A stretch of 37,024 bases of DNA from UBA1227 sp045642705 (GCA_045642705.1 JAZUJK010000019.1:1-37024), one strand, 5' to 3'. Shown: positions 7,652 through 16,990, counted from the first letter of the stretch. The notes: generated by a model not told the origin, from the letters alone. Numbers and translations: made by a program.

Positions 7652-8688
7652 GCTTCTCCTCCTTTCGTAGAGTTTCGTCTTAGTTGTCCACAAGAGGCAT
7701 CAATGTCGCCACCGAGGCTACGCCTGATGGTGGTGGTGATTCCACCTGCTTCCAATATCTTAGAGAAGGCATTGAGCCTCTCAATTGAGCTACGTTTGTA
7801 ATCGTTCTCTCGAACCTCATTTGCCGGAATCAAATTAACGTGACAGAGTGTGCCGCGGAGTCTGTTTCTAAGCTCAATTGCACATTCATCTGTATCATTA
7901 ATTCCATCCATCATCGCATACTCAAAAGATATGCGTCTGCTTGTCGCATCCGTATAGGCCTTGCAAGCCTCTAGCAATTCAGCCGTTCCCCATTTCTTGT
8001 TGACCGGCATTATCCTGCTTCTAATCTCATCATTTGGAGCGTGAAGTGAAACGGATAAAGTGAACTGCGGATGATGCTCTATGAGATCATAGATTCTCGG
8101 CACGATACCACAAGTTGAAATGCTGATATGTCGTGCACTGATATTCTGACCATCCTCATTGGAGATAATCTCAAGGAATTTCAGAACATTGTCATAGTTG
8201 TCGAGTGGCTCGCCCATTCCCATGAGGACGATGTGAGACACTCGGATGTTCTCATCTCGTGAGATGGCATAGACCTGGCTCAGTATCTCTGATGGATAGA
8301 GATCCCTAACACAGCCATCAATTGTAGATGCACAGAAAGAACATTTCATATTGCATCCGACCTGAGATGAAACACATACTGTATAGCCGTACTTATATTT
8401 CATAAGCACCGACTCGATAAACTCACCGTCATTTAGACGGAAGAGATATTTCTTGGTGTCATCTATCTGGGATTCCAGCTTCCTCTCTATCTCGCAATTC
8501 TTGATTTCATATTGCTCATCAAGTTTCGCTCTGAGATCCAGAGACAGGTTGGTCATCTCATCAAAGCTTGTTGCGCATTGCTTATGTAGCCATGAATATA
8601 TCTGACCAGCGCGGAACTTCGGAAGTCCCAAGTCTATTATTTGAGTTGTCAGCTCTTGTAGGTTAAGTGACTTAATATCTATTTTCAT
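7648..8688 (-). CDS. rlmN: 23S rRNA (adenine2503-C2)/tRNA A37 methyltransferase RlmN
   Basis: 346 residues, typical length. This radical SAM enzyme methylates C2 of A2503 in 23S rRNA and A37 of some tRNAs. The 4Fe-4S ligands are CNMKCSFC (Cys112, 116, 119). The catalytic methyl-carrying Cys is in DASCGQL (Cys333). GMGEPLDN and SLHAPNDEIR motifs are also present. The start overlaps the rsmB stop by four bases (ATGA) and the end overlaps prpC in the same way, so the three genes are translationally coupled. Confidence 0.97.
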   Translation of the reverse strand: MKIDIKSLNLQELTTQIIDLGLPKFRAGQIYSWLHKQCATSFDEMTNLSLDLRAKLDEQYEIKNCEIERKLESQIDDTKKYLFRLNDGEFIESVLMKYKYGYTVCVSSQVGCNMKCSFCASTIDGCVRDLYPSEILSQVYAISRDENIRVSHIVLMGMGEPLDNYDNVLKFLEIISNEDGQNISARHISISTCGIVPRIYDLIEHHPQFTLSVSLHAPNDEIRSRIMPVNKKWGTAELLEACKAYTDATSRRISFEYAMMDGINDTDECAIELRNRLRGTLCHVNLIPANEVRENDYKRSSIERLNAFSKILEAGGITTTIRRSLGGDIDASCGQLRRNSTKGGEA

Positions 8689-9824
8689 TCGACCTTACCA
8701 AGTACTGCATAGAAGAAACCGTCACAGTTAAATTCTTGTGGCAAAATTGTCTTCATTTCTCTAAGTTCAAATGCGGGGTTATTGGATAGGAACTTCTCAA
8801 CAACCTCCTCGTTCTCACGAGGGTTGAGGGAACAAGTCGAGTAGACGATTGTTCCGCCCTTCTCTATATAACGCGCGCTATTAATTAATATATTATATTG
8901 CAAGAGTGGTAGATTTTCAATATCTGTTACTGATTTGTAACGTATTTCGGGCTTTCTACCGATTACTCCGAGGCCAGCGCAAGGCACGTCGCAGAGGACT
9001 CTGTCTGCATGGCCGAGATCTGGGTTGTACTCCTCTGCGTTGCCGACTCTGGCCTCGATGATGGAGAGGCCCAGGCGCTCGGCGCCGTCACGGATCAGCT
9101 TTACACGGTGCGGATGTAAGTCGAAGGAAAGAATCTTTCCTTCGTTTTTCATTATCTCCGCAATAGTAAAGCTCTTGCCGCCAGGGGCAGCACACATATC
9201 AAATATTGTCTCCCCTGGCAATGCGCCAAGCGCTTCACAGCACTTCTGGGATGACAAATCCTGGATATGATAAAGTTCTGGATTTAGCGGGTTAACTCGT
9301 TTGTAAACCGGCTTGCCACCAAGTGATGCTTCCAGTATGCCAATGGTATTGTCATATCCATAAGCATCCTTCCACATATTTATCAGCCAAGTTGGACAGC
9401 TATACTTAATCTCGAGATAATTCTCACTGTCCTCACTTGGAAGTTTAAGACCTTCATTGCTAATCTTTCTTAGCACTGCATTAGTAAGGCCAGATGCATA
9501 ATTTACATACTTCTTGGCAAGGTTTACAGACTCATTGATTGCAGCATGGTCTGGTACCTTGTCCATAAAGAGAATCTGGTATGCGCCAAGTCTCAAAATC
9601 GTTCTAACAGTAGGCTTGATTTTAGGATTCTTGAGGTAGTTATCAATGTTGTAATCAAGGGTCAATTTACGCTCAATTACGCCATATACAAGCGCTGTAA
9701 AAAACGCCTTGTCGGCGCCCTCGAGAATACCATTCTCTAGGACACCGGCAATCGATAAATTCGAATACGAATTCTCCTGTTCGATTTTAAGTAGGCACTC
9801 ATATGCCAATTGTCGAGCAGTCAT
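8685..9824 (-). CDS. rsmB: 16S rRNA (cytosine967-C5)-methyltransferase RsmB, short form
   Basis: 379 residues from ATG 9824 (AGGAGA 7 bases upstream); the longer frame adds 26 implausible residues. An N-terminal NusB-like helical domain lies at about 1-130. The Rossmann methyltransferase domain has the SAM motif DMCAAPGGKS (209-218) and the two catalytic cysteines in CDVPCAGLG (Cys282) and YSTCSLNPRENEE (Cys331). The family is usually about 430-450 residues. Here the region between the NusB-like domain and the SAM motif is compressed: RVNPLNPELYHIQDLSSQ joins directly, with most of the intervening RNA-binding module missing. The reading frame is intact, so this looks like a natural short form. 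Confidence 0.95.
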   Translation of the reverse strand: MTARQLAYECLLKIEQENSYSNLSIAGVLENGILEGADKAFFTALVYGVIERKLTLDYNIDNYLKNPKIKPTVRTILRLGAYQILFMDKVPDHAAINESVNLAKKYVNYASGLTNAVLRKISNEGLKLPSEDSENYLEIKYSCPTWLINMWKDAYGYDNTIGILEASLGGKPVYKRVNPLNPELYHIQDLSSQKCCEALGALPGETIFDMCAAPGGKSFTIAEIMKNEGKILSFDLHPHRVKLIRDGAERLGLSIIEARVGNAEEYNPDLGHADRVLCDVPCAGLGVIGRKPEIRYKSVTDIENLPLLQYNILINSARYIEKGGTIVYSTCSLNPRENEEVVEKFLSNNPAFELREMKTILPQEFNCDGFFYAVLGKVE

Positions 9825-9828
9825 ATAC

Positions 9829-10509
9829 TTATCTCCTATTTCTACCACCAAGGAATATTGATGCGAAACGAAGAAGGTTGACAAGTGCAGTTGCAAGTGC
9901 AACTACATAAGTCATAGCGGCTGCTGTAAGTACCTTCTTGGCACCAACTCTCTCATCTTCTTCGAGGAGTCTCTCATCCTCGATAACCTTGAGAGCGCGA
10001 CGCGATGCATCGAGTTCTACAGGCAAAGTAATGAGTTGGAAAAGTGCAATAAATGAATACAAAATAATTCCGACATAAACCAGATTATAAGATTGAAGAA
10101 TAACACCTAAAATAGCAATTGGAATAGCAAGAGTAGAACCAATATTACAAACTGGAACAATAGAATTGCGCAGTTTGATAGGTGCATATCCAGTAGCATG
10201 CTGTACAGCATGTCCTGCCTCATGGCAAGCAACACCAATTGCAGCAATTGATGAACTGCCATATACGGCATCTGAGAGGCTGATAATCTTGGTCTTAGGA
10301 TTGAAATTATCAGTGAGATCTCCACCTATATGCTGAATATCTACGTCATGAATATCATAGTGGTTAAGGACGATTGCCACAGCGCGTTCAGCGGTAAGGC
10401 CTCTGCTTGCTGCAACCTGTGCATACTTGTTATAAGTTGATTTAACCTTGCCCTGTGCAACAAGTGCAAGTCCAAACATTATGAGGACAAGGAAATATAG
10501 TGGATCCAT
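9829..10509 (-). CDS. YugP-type membrane zinc metallopeptidase
   Basis: 226 residues. An N-terminal membrane helix lies at about 3-20, the zinc motif HEAGH at 96-100, and two or three further hydrophobic segments at about 120-165 and 205-222. This matches the YugP/Zn_peptidase_2 family, whose substrate is unknown. The start overlaps the fmt stop by one base (TGATG) and it is followed four bases later by rsmB, so it is embedded in a translation-related operon, as in many Clostridia. Confidence 0.92.
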   Translation of the reverse strand: MDPLYFLVLIMFGLALVAQGKVKSTYNKYAQVAASRGLTAERAVAIVLNHYDIHDVDIQHIGGDLTDNFNPKTKIISLSDAVYGSSSIAAIGVACHEAGHAVQHATGYAPIKLRNSIVPVCNIGSTLAIPIAILGVILQSYNLVYVGIILYSFIALFQLITLPVELDASRRALKVIEDERLLEEDERVGAKKVLTAAAMTYVVALATALVNLLRFASIFLGGRNRR

Positions 10510-11414
10510 CAGTCAAACACCCCTTCCAATTTGTGTCCGAGAAGATAATCGTGTATGTTCATTCGCTTGGCACCAGTTGCTTGAATCTCAACAAGTTCCA
10601 AGAGCTTGCCATCACCACATACAACATACTTGCTATCAATTATGGTGCCTGGCGCTTTATCACTAGTCCTATCAGTAATATGGGACATATGAATCTTAAA
10701 TAAGTTTTCTCCCTGTTCTGCCGTTGCGGATGGCCAAGGATTGAGACCGCAAATCTGCTTGTGAATCTGGAAAGCACTGCGTTTCCAGTCAATTGGGCAT
10801 TCCGCCTTGCTGAGCATTTTAGCATAGGTCGACAGGCTGTCGTCCTGTGCCTCCGGCTGCAGACTGTCGATATTATCGAGGGTCTCCTCTATGACGTCTG
10901 CAGCAAGTAATGCAAGGCGGTCAAAGAGTTCGCCGGCTGTCTCATTCTCGCCAATCTCCACGGATTTTGCGAGAAGCATGTCGCCTGTGTCCAGGCCGAC
11001 ATCCATCTGCATCGCAGTGACGCCGGCGTACTTCTCACCATCGAGCACTGCTCGCTGTATTGGGGCCGCGCCCCTATACTTTGGCAAGAGTGAGCCATGT
11101 GCATTTATACAGCCATACTTTGGATATTTCAGCACATCCTCTTTTAATATCTGGCCATATGCTGCGACTACTATCACATCAGGTTTTAATTCATCGAGTA
11201 TAGGCATAGCCTCGCCATGCTTTAACGACTCTGGTTGATATACAGGAATACCATTTTGGAGCGCACAAACCTTGACATCTGACGGTGTGAGCGTCATATG
11301 TCTACCACGTGGTTTATCAGGTTGTGTAAATACACCGAGAACTTCATGCTTGTCAATTAGACGCTGAAGCGTTGGGACAGCGAAGTCTGGTGTTCCCATA
11401 AATACTATTCTCAT
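10509..11414 (-). CDS. fmt: Methionyl-tRNA formyltransferase
   Basis: 301 residues, near the usual 310. It formylates Met-tRNAi using 10-formyl-tetrahydrofolate before initiation. The formyltransferase domain starts MRIVFMGTPDFAVP. The catalytic Asn104 and His106 are in CINAHGSLLPKYRGAAPI and the Asp142 in GLDTGD, with the 36-residue His-Asp spacing of the family. A C-terminal OB-like domain follows from about 205. It lies one base after def, the enzyme that removes the same formyl group. Confidence 0.97.
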   Translation of the reverse strand: MRIVFMGTPDFAVPTLQRLIDKHEVLGVFTQPDKPRGRHMTLTPSDVKVCALQNGIPVYQPESLKHGEAMPILDELKPDVIVVAAYGQILKEDVLKYPKYGCINAHGSLLPKYRGAAPIQRAVLDGEKYAGVTAMQMDVGLDTGDMLLAKSVEIGENETAGELFDRLALLAADVIEETLDNIDSLQPEAQDDSLSTYAKMLSKAECPIDWKRSAFQIHKQICGLNPWPSATAEQGENLFKIHMSHITDRTSDKAPGTIIDSKYVVCGDGKLLELVEIQATGAKRMNIHDYLLGHKLEGVFD

Positions 11415-11415
11415 A

Positions 11416-11895
11416 TTATTCCTCTGGTGCTACATCAGCATCGTGATTTGTTGGATTTGGATTGAGTTTATCAATAAAGAGAACTCCATCGAGATGGTCT
11501 ATCTCATGGCAGAAACAACGTGCTTTTAGGTCCTCTCCCTTGTAGACGAACCATTTACCTGTTCTATCCTGAGCCTTGACCTTAACTGTTGCCGGACGGA
11601 TTGTCTCATAGTACTCACCTGGTATAGAGAGACAGCCCTCCTCGGCAAACTGCTCACCTTCCTCCTCGACAATCTCTGGATTGACGAGTTCAAGGAAACC
11701 ATCACCGACATCCATTACAACTACACGGCGGAGCATACCTACCTGAGGCGCAGCAAGGCCTATGCCCTCTGCGTGGTACATTGTCTCCTTCATGTCGTCG
11801 ATGAGCATAGCAAGCTTGTCATCAAACTTCTCAACAGGACGAGCATGCTTCCTAAGGATAGGATCTTCTTTTGTTACGACTTTTCTTAAAGCCAC
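11416..11895 (-). CDS. def: Peptide deformylase
   Basis: 159 residues using the GTG at 11895; AGAGGTG lies 6 bases upstream, and the product then begins MALRKVVTKEDPILRK, the usual family start. A GTG three codons earlier overlaps the ribosome-binding site. The metal site and conserved motifs are GIGLAAPQVG (44-53), EGCLSIPG with Cys88, and CHEIDHLDG with His130, Glu131 and His134. It removes N-formyl groups from nascent proteins. The gene follows priA and precedes fmt. Confidence 0.97.
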   Translation of the reverse strand: MALRKVVTKEDPILRKHARPVEKFDDKLAMLIDDMKETMYHAEGIGLAAPQVGMLRRVVVMDVGDGFLELVNPEIVEEEGEQFAEEGCLSIPGEYYETIRPATVKVKAQDRTGKWFVYKGEDLKARCFCHEIDHLDGVLFIDKLNPNPTNHDADVAPEE

Positions 11896-11906
11896 TTCTG
11901 TCACCT

Positions 11907-14108
11907 CTAAGTAATATCTGGAATTGCGGAAACTCCCGCATTTTTCTTGTCACGAGCAAAGTCCATAAGCAAACGAGATAGCATAAGCCTAAATCTCGTA
12001 TTGTTCTTGCACTTGATAATAATTCTATGCCTGTACTTGCCTGCAACTTTTACAACGCGTTCTGGCATAGGGCCGAGCACGATGAGTTTTACATCGGAAA
12101 ACTCCCCGCTTGCGGCAGCCTTCAGCTGGTTCAGGAAGCTTAGGCTGGACGCCATAACGCGTTCCTCCTTAACACCCTGAAAACTGATGGAACAAATATT
12201 GCAATATGGTGGGAAAACGCAAGCTTTTCTCATGCCAATTTCCACATCATAGAACTTTTCAAAATCCTGCTTTGCAGCAAGAGTGATTACATCATTTGTA
12301 GGTTGGATGGTCTGGATAATTGCTTTGCCCTTGTACTTGCCTCTACCAGCACGTCCGATAACCTGAGTTAAGAGATCAAATGTAGATTCCATACTTCTGT
12401 AGTCATCGTTATATAACTGCTGGTCCGCAGACAAGACGCCGACCAAGGTTACATTTTCAAAATCAAGTCCCTTGGCAACCATCTGTGTACCTATCATTAT
12501 ATCATATTTTCCATCTCGGAAAGCAGAAAGCTTTTCCTCGTATGAAAATTTCTGCATTGTTGTGTCGGCGTCCATACGGAGAATACGCGCATTTGGGAAT
12601 AGATTTTCAATCTCCTCCTCAAATCTCTGCGTACCAGCACCGGTATAATGGACGTCATTTTCGCCACATTCTGGGCATACCGTAGTCATCGGTATGCTGT
12701 ATCCACAATAGTGGCACATAAGTCTGTTGTTATGCCTGTGATATGTGAGGCTGATGCTGCAATTTGGACACATCAGAACCTCACCACATGAATCACATGC
12801 GGCATATGTATTATATCCACGTCTATTAATTAGAATAATCGATTGATGTCCCGCATCTAGATTTTCCTGCAATGCATCTCGGAGTTCGCGGCTTATATCC
12901 GTTCTATTGCCGTCAAATCTCTCTTTACACATATCAACGCAGCGAACATCTGGGAGCTCTGCTGTGCCAAATCTGTCTTTTAAAACCGACAATGTATATT
13001 TACCATTTCGGGCAGCAGTATAAGTCTCAAACGAAGGTGTCGCTGATGCAAGAACAAGCAGAGCGCCATTTTGTGCGCAGCGATATTTTGCTATATCGCG
13101 TGCATGATAGCGAGGACTCTGGTCTGATTTATAAGTGTGTTCCTGCTCCTCATCCATAATGATGAGACCGAGGTCAGAAAAAGGTGCAAATACAGCAGAT
13201 CTCGTTCCAACAACAATTGTTGCGAGACCTTGCTTTACCCTCTTCCACTCATCTAGGCGCTCCCCATCTGAGAGACCAGAGTGAAATACAGCAACGCGGT
13301 CGCCATATCTCGCATGAAAGAGTCTGAGCGTCTGTGGTGTAAGAGATATTTCTGGCACCATAACAATAATGCCACGACCTGTCTTTTCCACCTCATCAAT
13401 CAGGCGCAGATAGACCTGTGTCTTACCACTTCCTGTGACACCGAAAAGTAGGCTTGTGCCACCACCATTTTGGAACTGTTGCTTGAGATTTTGATAGGCA
13501 TTGTCCTGACTTTCAGTGAGGACAATCTCACTCCTATCTGTCACCTCTTCCTGGTATGGGCGACGGAATACTGCCTTGTCATAGAACTCAACAAGACCTT
13601 TTTTCTCCAGTGTCTTGATGACACCCGCGCCAACGCCTGCAAAATAGCAGAGCTCCTTGACTGATGGGTCACCTGTCATAGAGGCAAGAATTTCCATAGC
13701 TGTCGCTTGTTTCTCTGTCAGTTTTGGTGCGGTGGCGCCTGTTCTTCTGACCATTTTAATGGTCAGGTCAGCAGGCTTGTGTGACAGGCCTGGGAGCATT
13801 GTACGTAGCGCGTCATAGATGGTGCAAAATGTGCGCTCTTTCATAAAGTGCGCAAGTGCAATCATCTGTTCATTGAAAAGTGGAGCGTCATCCAAGACAG
13901 CGCCGAGGTGCTTTAGGCCCTCCGCTTCACTGTCTTCAACTTCCTCCACTTTTATTATGACGCCCTGCCTTGCAGCGTCTCCCTTACCAAATGGGACCAT
14001 AGCACGACAGCCGACGATGTCTCTCGACTCGTCAGCGACAATATAACTGTAGAGTTCATCAAAGTGATAAACCGCATTTTGCACCGCTACACGCGCTACA
14101 GTTTTCAT
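11907..14108 (-). CDS. priA: Primosomal protein N' (replication restart helicase PriA)
   Basis: 733 residues, full length. It reloads the replisome at stalled forks. An N-terminal DNA-binding domain lies at about 1-110. The helicase has Walker A GVTGSGKT (223-230) and a DEEQ box (319-322) in place of the more common DEEH. Eight cysteines forming two zinc sites lie in the stretch from CDSCGEVLMCPNC to CPECGEN (about 440-490). AGGAGG precedes the ATG. A 10-bp hairpin lies in the 60-base gap after rpoZ. Confidence 0.97.
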   Translation of the reverse strand: MKTVARVAVQNAVYHFDELYSYIVADESRDIVGCRAMVPFGKGDAARQGVIIKVEEVEDSEAEGLKHLGAVLDDAPLFNEQMIALAHFMKERTFCTIYDALRTMLPGLSHKPADLTIKMVRRTGATAPKLTEKQATAMEILASMTGDPSVKELCYFAGVGAGVIKTLEKKGLVEFYDKAVFRRPYQEEVTDRSEIVLTESQDNAYQNLKQQFQNGGGTSLLFGVTGSGKTQVYLRLIDEVEKTGRGIIVMVPEISLTPQTLRLFHARYGDRVAVFHSGLSDGERLDEWKRVKQGLATIVVGTRSAVFAPFSDLGLIIMDEEQEHTYKSDQSPRYHARDIAKYRCAQNGALLVLASATPSFETYTAARNGKYTLSVLKDRFGTAELPDVRCVDMCKERFDGNRTDISRELRDALQENLDAGHQSIILINRRGYNTYAACDSCGEVLMCPNCSISLTYHRHNNRLMCHYCGYSIPMTTVCPECGENDVHYTGAGTQRFEEEIENLFPNARILRMDADTTMQKFSYEEKLSAFRDGKYDIMIGTQMVAKGLDFENVTLVGVLSADQQLYNDDYRSMESTFDLLTQVIGRAGRGKYKGKAIIQTIQPTNDVITLAAKQDFEKFYDVEIGMRKACVFPPYCNICSISFQGVKEERVMASSLSFLNQLKAAASGEFSDVKLIVLGPMPERVVKVAGKYRHRIIIKCKNNTRFRLMLSRLLMDFARDKKNAGVSAIPDIT

Positions 14109-14135
14109 GCACTAGGTCCTCCTAAAAGTATAGGT

Positions 14136-14162
14136 GGCAGTAGTACCAATGATACTACTGCC
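14136..14162 (-). promoter_or_regulatory. Hairpin between rpoZ and priA
   Basis: A perfect 10-bp inverted repeat (GGCAGTAGTA with TACTACTGCC) with a 7-base loop, 6 bases after the rpoZ stop. No U-run follows on the minus strand (ACCTATACTTTT), so strong termination is unlikely. It may be an mRNA-stability or partial attenuation element inside the operon. Confidence 0.55.
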
Positions 14163-14168
14163 AATCAA

Positions 14169-14414
14169 TTAAAGTTCTTTTATCTCAAGTGGCTCCTCGA
14201 TAGTATATTCACCATCGATAAGCTTATTAAGCGCAGTTGTAACTGGCTTCTCAGTCATGTTCTTGCGCTCATCAGCAGGTTTCTCATTAATTTCATCTGA
14301 AATTTGTCTTGCAAGCTTAGCAGTTGCAGTAACAAGAGAGTAACGGCTAATCTGATTGCCTTCCTCATCCTCTAAAAGATCGCGGAGATCTGGATTAAAT
14401 TTTCTCTCTTCCAT
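14169..14414 (-). CDS. rpoZ: RNA polymerase omega subunit
   Basis: 81 residues from ATG 14414, which overlaps the gmk stop as TAATG; the longer frame would start within gmk and adds a basic 11-residue extension. The omega pattern is visible in SRYSLVTATAKLARQI, followed by KPVTTALNKLIDGEYTIEE. The subunit helps assemble RNA polymerase. The gmk-rpoZ-priA-def-fmt order is standard for Firmicutes. Confidence 0.95.
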   Translation of the reverse strand: MEERKFNPDLRDLLEDEEGNQISRYSLVTATAKLARQISDEINEKPADERKNMTEKPVTTALNKLIDGEYTIEEPLEIKEL

Positions 14415-15118
14415 TATTTTAAACCTCTTTCTGAATAATCTTCGCAAGGCGGCATAACACGCGCCTCTTCCTTTATAAACTCAGCTACGTCATGTCCCTT
14501 GAACTGGTGACCGTAGTAGAATTCTTCTCCATTCATATCCACTTCACGTAGATGTCTTCTGTGACGGAAAATAATCTCAAGCGCATCCTCTACAGCATCC
14601 TCGAGTCGATTGTTGACAATGATATAGTCATAATCATTGGCCCTGCCAATCTCCTCTTTTGCCACTGCGAGACGTCGCTCAATATCCGCCTCCGTATTGG
14701 TCTTTCTCGCTCTCAGTCTGTCCTCAAGCACTCTAAGTGACGGAGGCATAAGGAACATTGAGCGGACATCAGGATACTTCTGTCTAATCTTGTCAGCACC
14801 CTGAACTTCTATTTCCAAAATAACTGTCTTGCCCTCGGCAATCCAATTATCAACTGGTGCTTTTGGTGTGCCATAGTAGTTCTCACCATATTGAGCCCAC
14901 TCAAGCATCTCATCATTTGCAATATGTGATTCAAATTCTTCTTTGGTGACAAAGTAATAGTCTTTTCCATCAATCTCGCCCACGCGAGGTGCACGGGTTG
15001 TCATCGAAATCGATACAACCGTTTTATCATCATGTGACAAGATTTCTTGGATTACTGTATCCTTGCCAGAACCGGAAGGGCCTGAAAATACGAGAAGGAA
15101 ACCAGATGGATTCATCAT
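14414..15118 (-). CDS. gmk: Guanylate kinase
   Basis: 234 residues, slightly longer than the usual 205 because of a C-terminal extension (about 205-234). It phosphorylates GMP to GDP. The P-loop is GPSGSGK (13-19), followed by SMTTRAPRVGEIDGKDYYFV, the GMP-binding region, and the lid segment ERRLAVAKEE. The ATG overlaps the remA stop by four bases. A second ATG immediately follows, so the start may be one codon later. Confidence 0.97.
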   Translation of the reverse strand: MMNPSGFLLVFSGPSGSGKDTVIQEILSHDDKTVVSISMTTRAPRVGEIDGKDYYFVTKEEFESHIANDEMLEWAQYGENYYGTPKAPVDNWIAEGKTVILEIEVQGADKIRQKYPDVRSMFLMPPSLRVLEDRLRARKTNTEADIERRLAVAKEEIGRANDYDYIIVNNRLEDAVEDALEIIFRHRRHLREVDMNGEEFYYGHQFKGHDVAEFIKEEARVMPPCEDYSERGLK

Positions 15119-15363
15119 TCATCATCCTCCTCTTCTGAGACACGTCCTGTCAGTGTTTCAAGGGTTAAGTAAGAGAGTACAACCTCGTCATTATCCATAA
15201 TGATAACAGTACGGGTCTTGCGTCCCTGTGACGCATCAATCAATGTACCCTTTTCCTTGCAATCACCAATTATTCTCTTGATTGGGGCGGAATCCGGACT
15301 AACCATCGCAATGATTCTGTCCGCATTTACGCAATTACCAAAACCAATATTAATAAGTTTCAT
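15115..15363 (-). CDS. remA: RemA-family DNA-binding regulator (DUF370)
   Basis: 82 residues starting MKLINIGFGNCVNADRIIA, which is characteristic of the family, with an acidic tail (EEEDDE). In Bacillus subtilis RemA binds upstream of matrix operons including tapA-sipW-tasA and activates them. The position between yicC and gmk is conserved in Firmicutes, so presence alone does not prove a matrix role here. Its relevance is raised by the SipW/TasA-like locus about 12 kb downstream. Confidence 0.95.
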   Translation of the reverse strand: MKLINIGFGNCVNADRIIAMVSPDSAPIKRIIGDCKEKGTLIDASQGRKTRTVIIMDNDEVVLSYLTLETLTGRVSEEEDDE

Positions 15364-15374
15364 GTGGCACGACC

Positions 15375-16253
15375 TTATTCGATATTCTGAACCTGTTCTC
15401 TAATTTTCTCTACTTCTGCCTTGAGTTCTACAACAACCTTGTTGATGTCATAATCGGCAGCCTTAGAACCTATCGTATTGCACTCGCGGTTAATTTCCTG
15501 TACAAGGAAATCCATCTTGCGTCCAATTGCATCAGGCTCATCGAACATTGCCTTGAGTTGCTCTATGTGGCTGCGAAGTCTTACTGTCTCCTCATCCACA
15601 GCAACCTTGTCGGCATATATAGCAGCCTCCTGGAGGAGACGCTGCTCATCTACATCTGCACCGTCGAGGAGTTCACGTATACGGTTACGCAATTTCTCAT
15701 TGTACTCCTTGACTGTCTCTGGGGATCTTGCCTCAACAAAAGCAACTTTTTCAAGAACTGTATCAGCTCTACCTACAATATCATCGCGAAGTTTCTCGCC
15801 CTCGCGCTCGCGCATTGCGATAAAGTTGTTGGTTGCTTCTTCTAGAACGTCCTTTACAACTGCCCAGATTTCATCCTCATCAGCCTCTTCCTTGTGGACT
15901 GATAGGATGTCACCAAATCTTGCAAGATTTATAGCGGACATATCATCGCGAAGCTCATATTTTTCCTCAAGTTCCTTGAGTGCATCGATATATGCTTTTG
16001 CGAGTGAATGATTTACTTTTACAACTACATCATCTGTGTCGAGTGCCTCGATTGTTACGCTGCATTCAACCTTACCACGTGCAATTCTACCCTGTAGATA
16101 GCTCTTGATTTTCTCATCAAGAAAACCATATGAACGTGGAACCTTGGAATATAGTTCAAAGTATCTATGGTTAACGCTTCTCAGTTCTACTGAGACGAAG
16201 AGTGTCTCCGTGTCACGCTGAGCGCGTCCAAAACCTGTCATGCTTTTAACCAT
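15375..16253 (-). CDS. YicC/YloC-family endoribonuclease
   Basis: 292 residues with the family start MVKSMTGFGRAQ and the C-terminal signature RKMDFLVQEINRECNTIGSKA. Members are stress-related endoribonucleases in E. coli and Bacillus. A coiled-coil-like middle section lies at about 95-215. It lies 11 bases before remA and 11 after the pseudouridine synthase gene. Assignment to the family is firm; substrate is unknown. Confidence 0.95.
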   Translation of the reverse strand: MVKSMTGFGRAQRDTETLFVSVELRSVNHRYFELYSKVPRSYGFLDEKIKSYLQGRIARGKVECSVTIEALDTDDVVVKVNHSLAKAYIDALKELEEKYELRDDMSAINLARFGDILSVHKEEADEDEIWAVVKDVLEEATNNFIAMREREGEKLRDDIVGRADTVLEKVAFVEARSPETVKEYNEKLRNRIRELLDGADVDEQRLLQEAAIYADKVAVDEETVRLRSHIEQLKAMFDEPDAIGRKMDFLVQEINRECNTIGSKAADYDINKVVVELKAEVEKIREQVQNIE

Positions 16254-16264
16254 AACAAACTCCC

Positions 16265-16990
16265 TTATTTCATAGCCTTCTTGAGGCCTTTCAGTTCCTG
16301 AGGTGTCAGCTCACGCCACTTGCCCTGAGCAAGCATACCGAGCCTGACAGGCCCAATCTGGACGCGCTTCAAACGTGCCACGGTGAGCCCACATTCCTCA
16401 CACATCTTTCTAATCTGTCGATTGCGTCCCTCTACGAGCACAATCTCCATAACAACTCTGTTAGGCTCCTCAGATATAACACGGATATCTGCAGGCAGAG
16501 TCATCTTACCGTCAATCATGATACCAGTGGTCAAACGATTGAGAATCTCCTCGTTTATTGCTGGACGGACAGTTACTCTATATGTTTTCGGCACATGCTT
16601 TGATGGATGTGTCATGTTATTAGCAAATTCACCATCGTTTGTCAGGAGAAGAAGTCCTTCTGAATCCTTGTCCAAACGACCTACTGGGTATACACGTACA
16701 CCCACGTCAGATACGAGGTCCGCAACACATTTGCGTCCCTGTTCATCATTCATTGTTGTAACGAATCCGCGAGGCTTGTAGAGCATAATATACTTGAGCT
16801 CAGACTCAGTCTGAACTTTCTCTCCTGCGACCGTCACCTTGTCTGTTACCGGGTCAACCTTATCGCCTATCTTGGCCACTTTTCCGTTGATACGTACCTT
16901 GCCTGCGGCGATTAGTTCCTCTGATTTTCTGCGGCTTGCAATACCGCATTCAGACATATATTTCTGCAGTCTGATTTTCTCTTCTGCCAT
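16265..16990 (-). CDS. RluB/RsuA-family rRNA pseudouridine synthase
   Basis: 241 residues from the ATG at 16990; a TTG two codons earlier is possible but less likely. An N-terminal S4 RNA-binding domain (about 3-60, IRLQKYMSECGIASRRKSEELI) precedes the synthase domain with catalytic Asp107 in GRLDKDSEGLLLLTNDG. It isomerises uridine in 23S rRNA, most likely position 2605 as for RluB. It follows ytfJ across a structured 85-base gap. Confidence 0.94.
   Translation of the reverse strand: MAEEKIRLQKYMSECGIASRRKSEELIAAGKVRINGKVAKIGDKVDPVTDKVTVAGEKVQTESELKYIMLYKPRGFVTTMNDEQGRKCVADLVSDVGVRVYPVGRLDKDSEGLLLLTNDGEFANNMTHPSKHVPKTYRVTVRPAINEEILNRLTTGIMIDGKMTLPADIRVISEEPNRVVMEIVLVEGRNRQIRKMCEECGLTVARLKRVQIGPVRLGMLAQGKWRELTPQELKGLKKAMK

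Noticed and set aside
15478..16011. A 177-residue plus-strand open frame opposite yicC
   Set aside because: It is a low-complexity Ser/Arg-rich antisense shadow of a well-supported gene, with no recognisable domain. The same holds for the other long plus-strand frames, such as 2738-3220 and 17719-18291.
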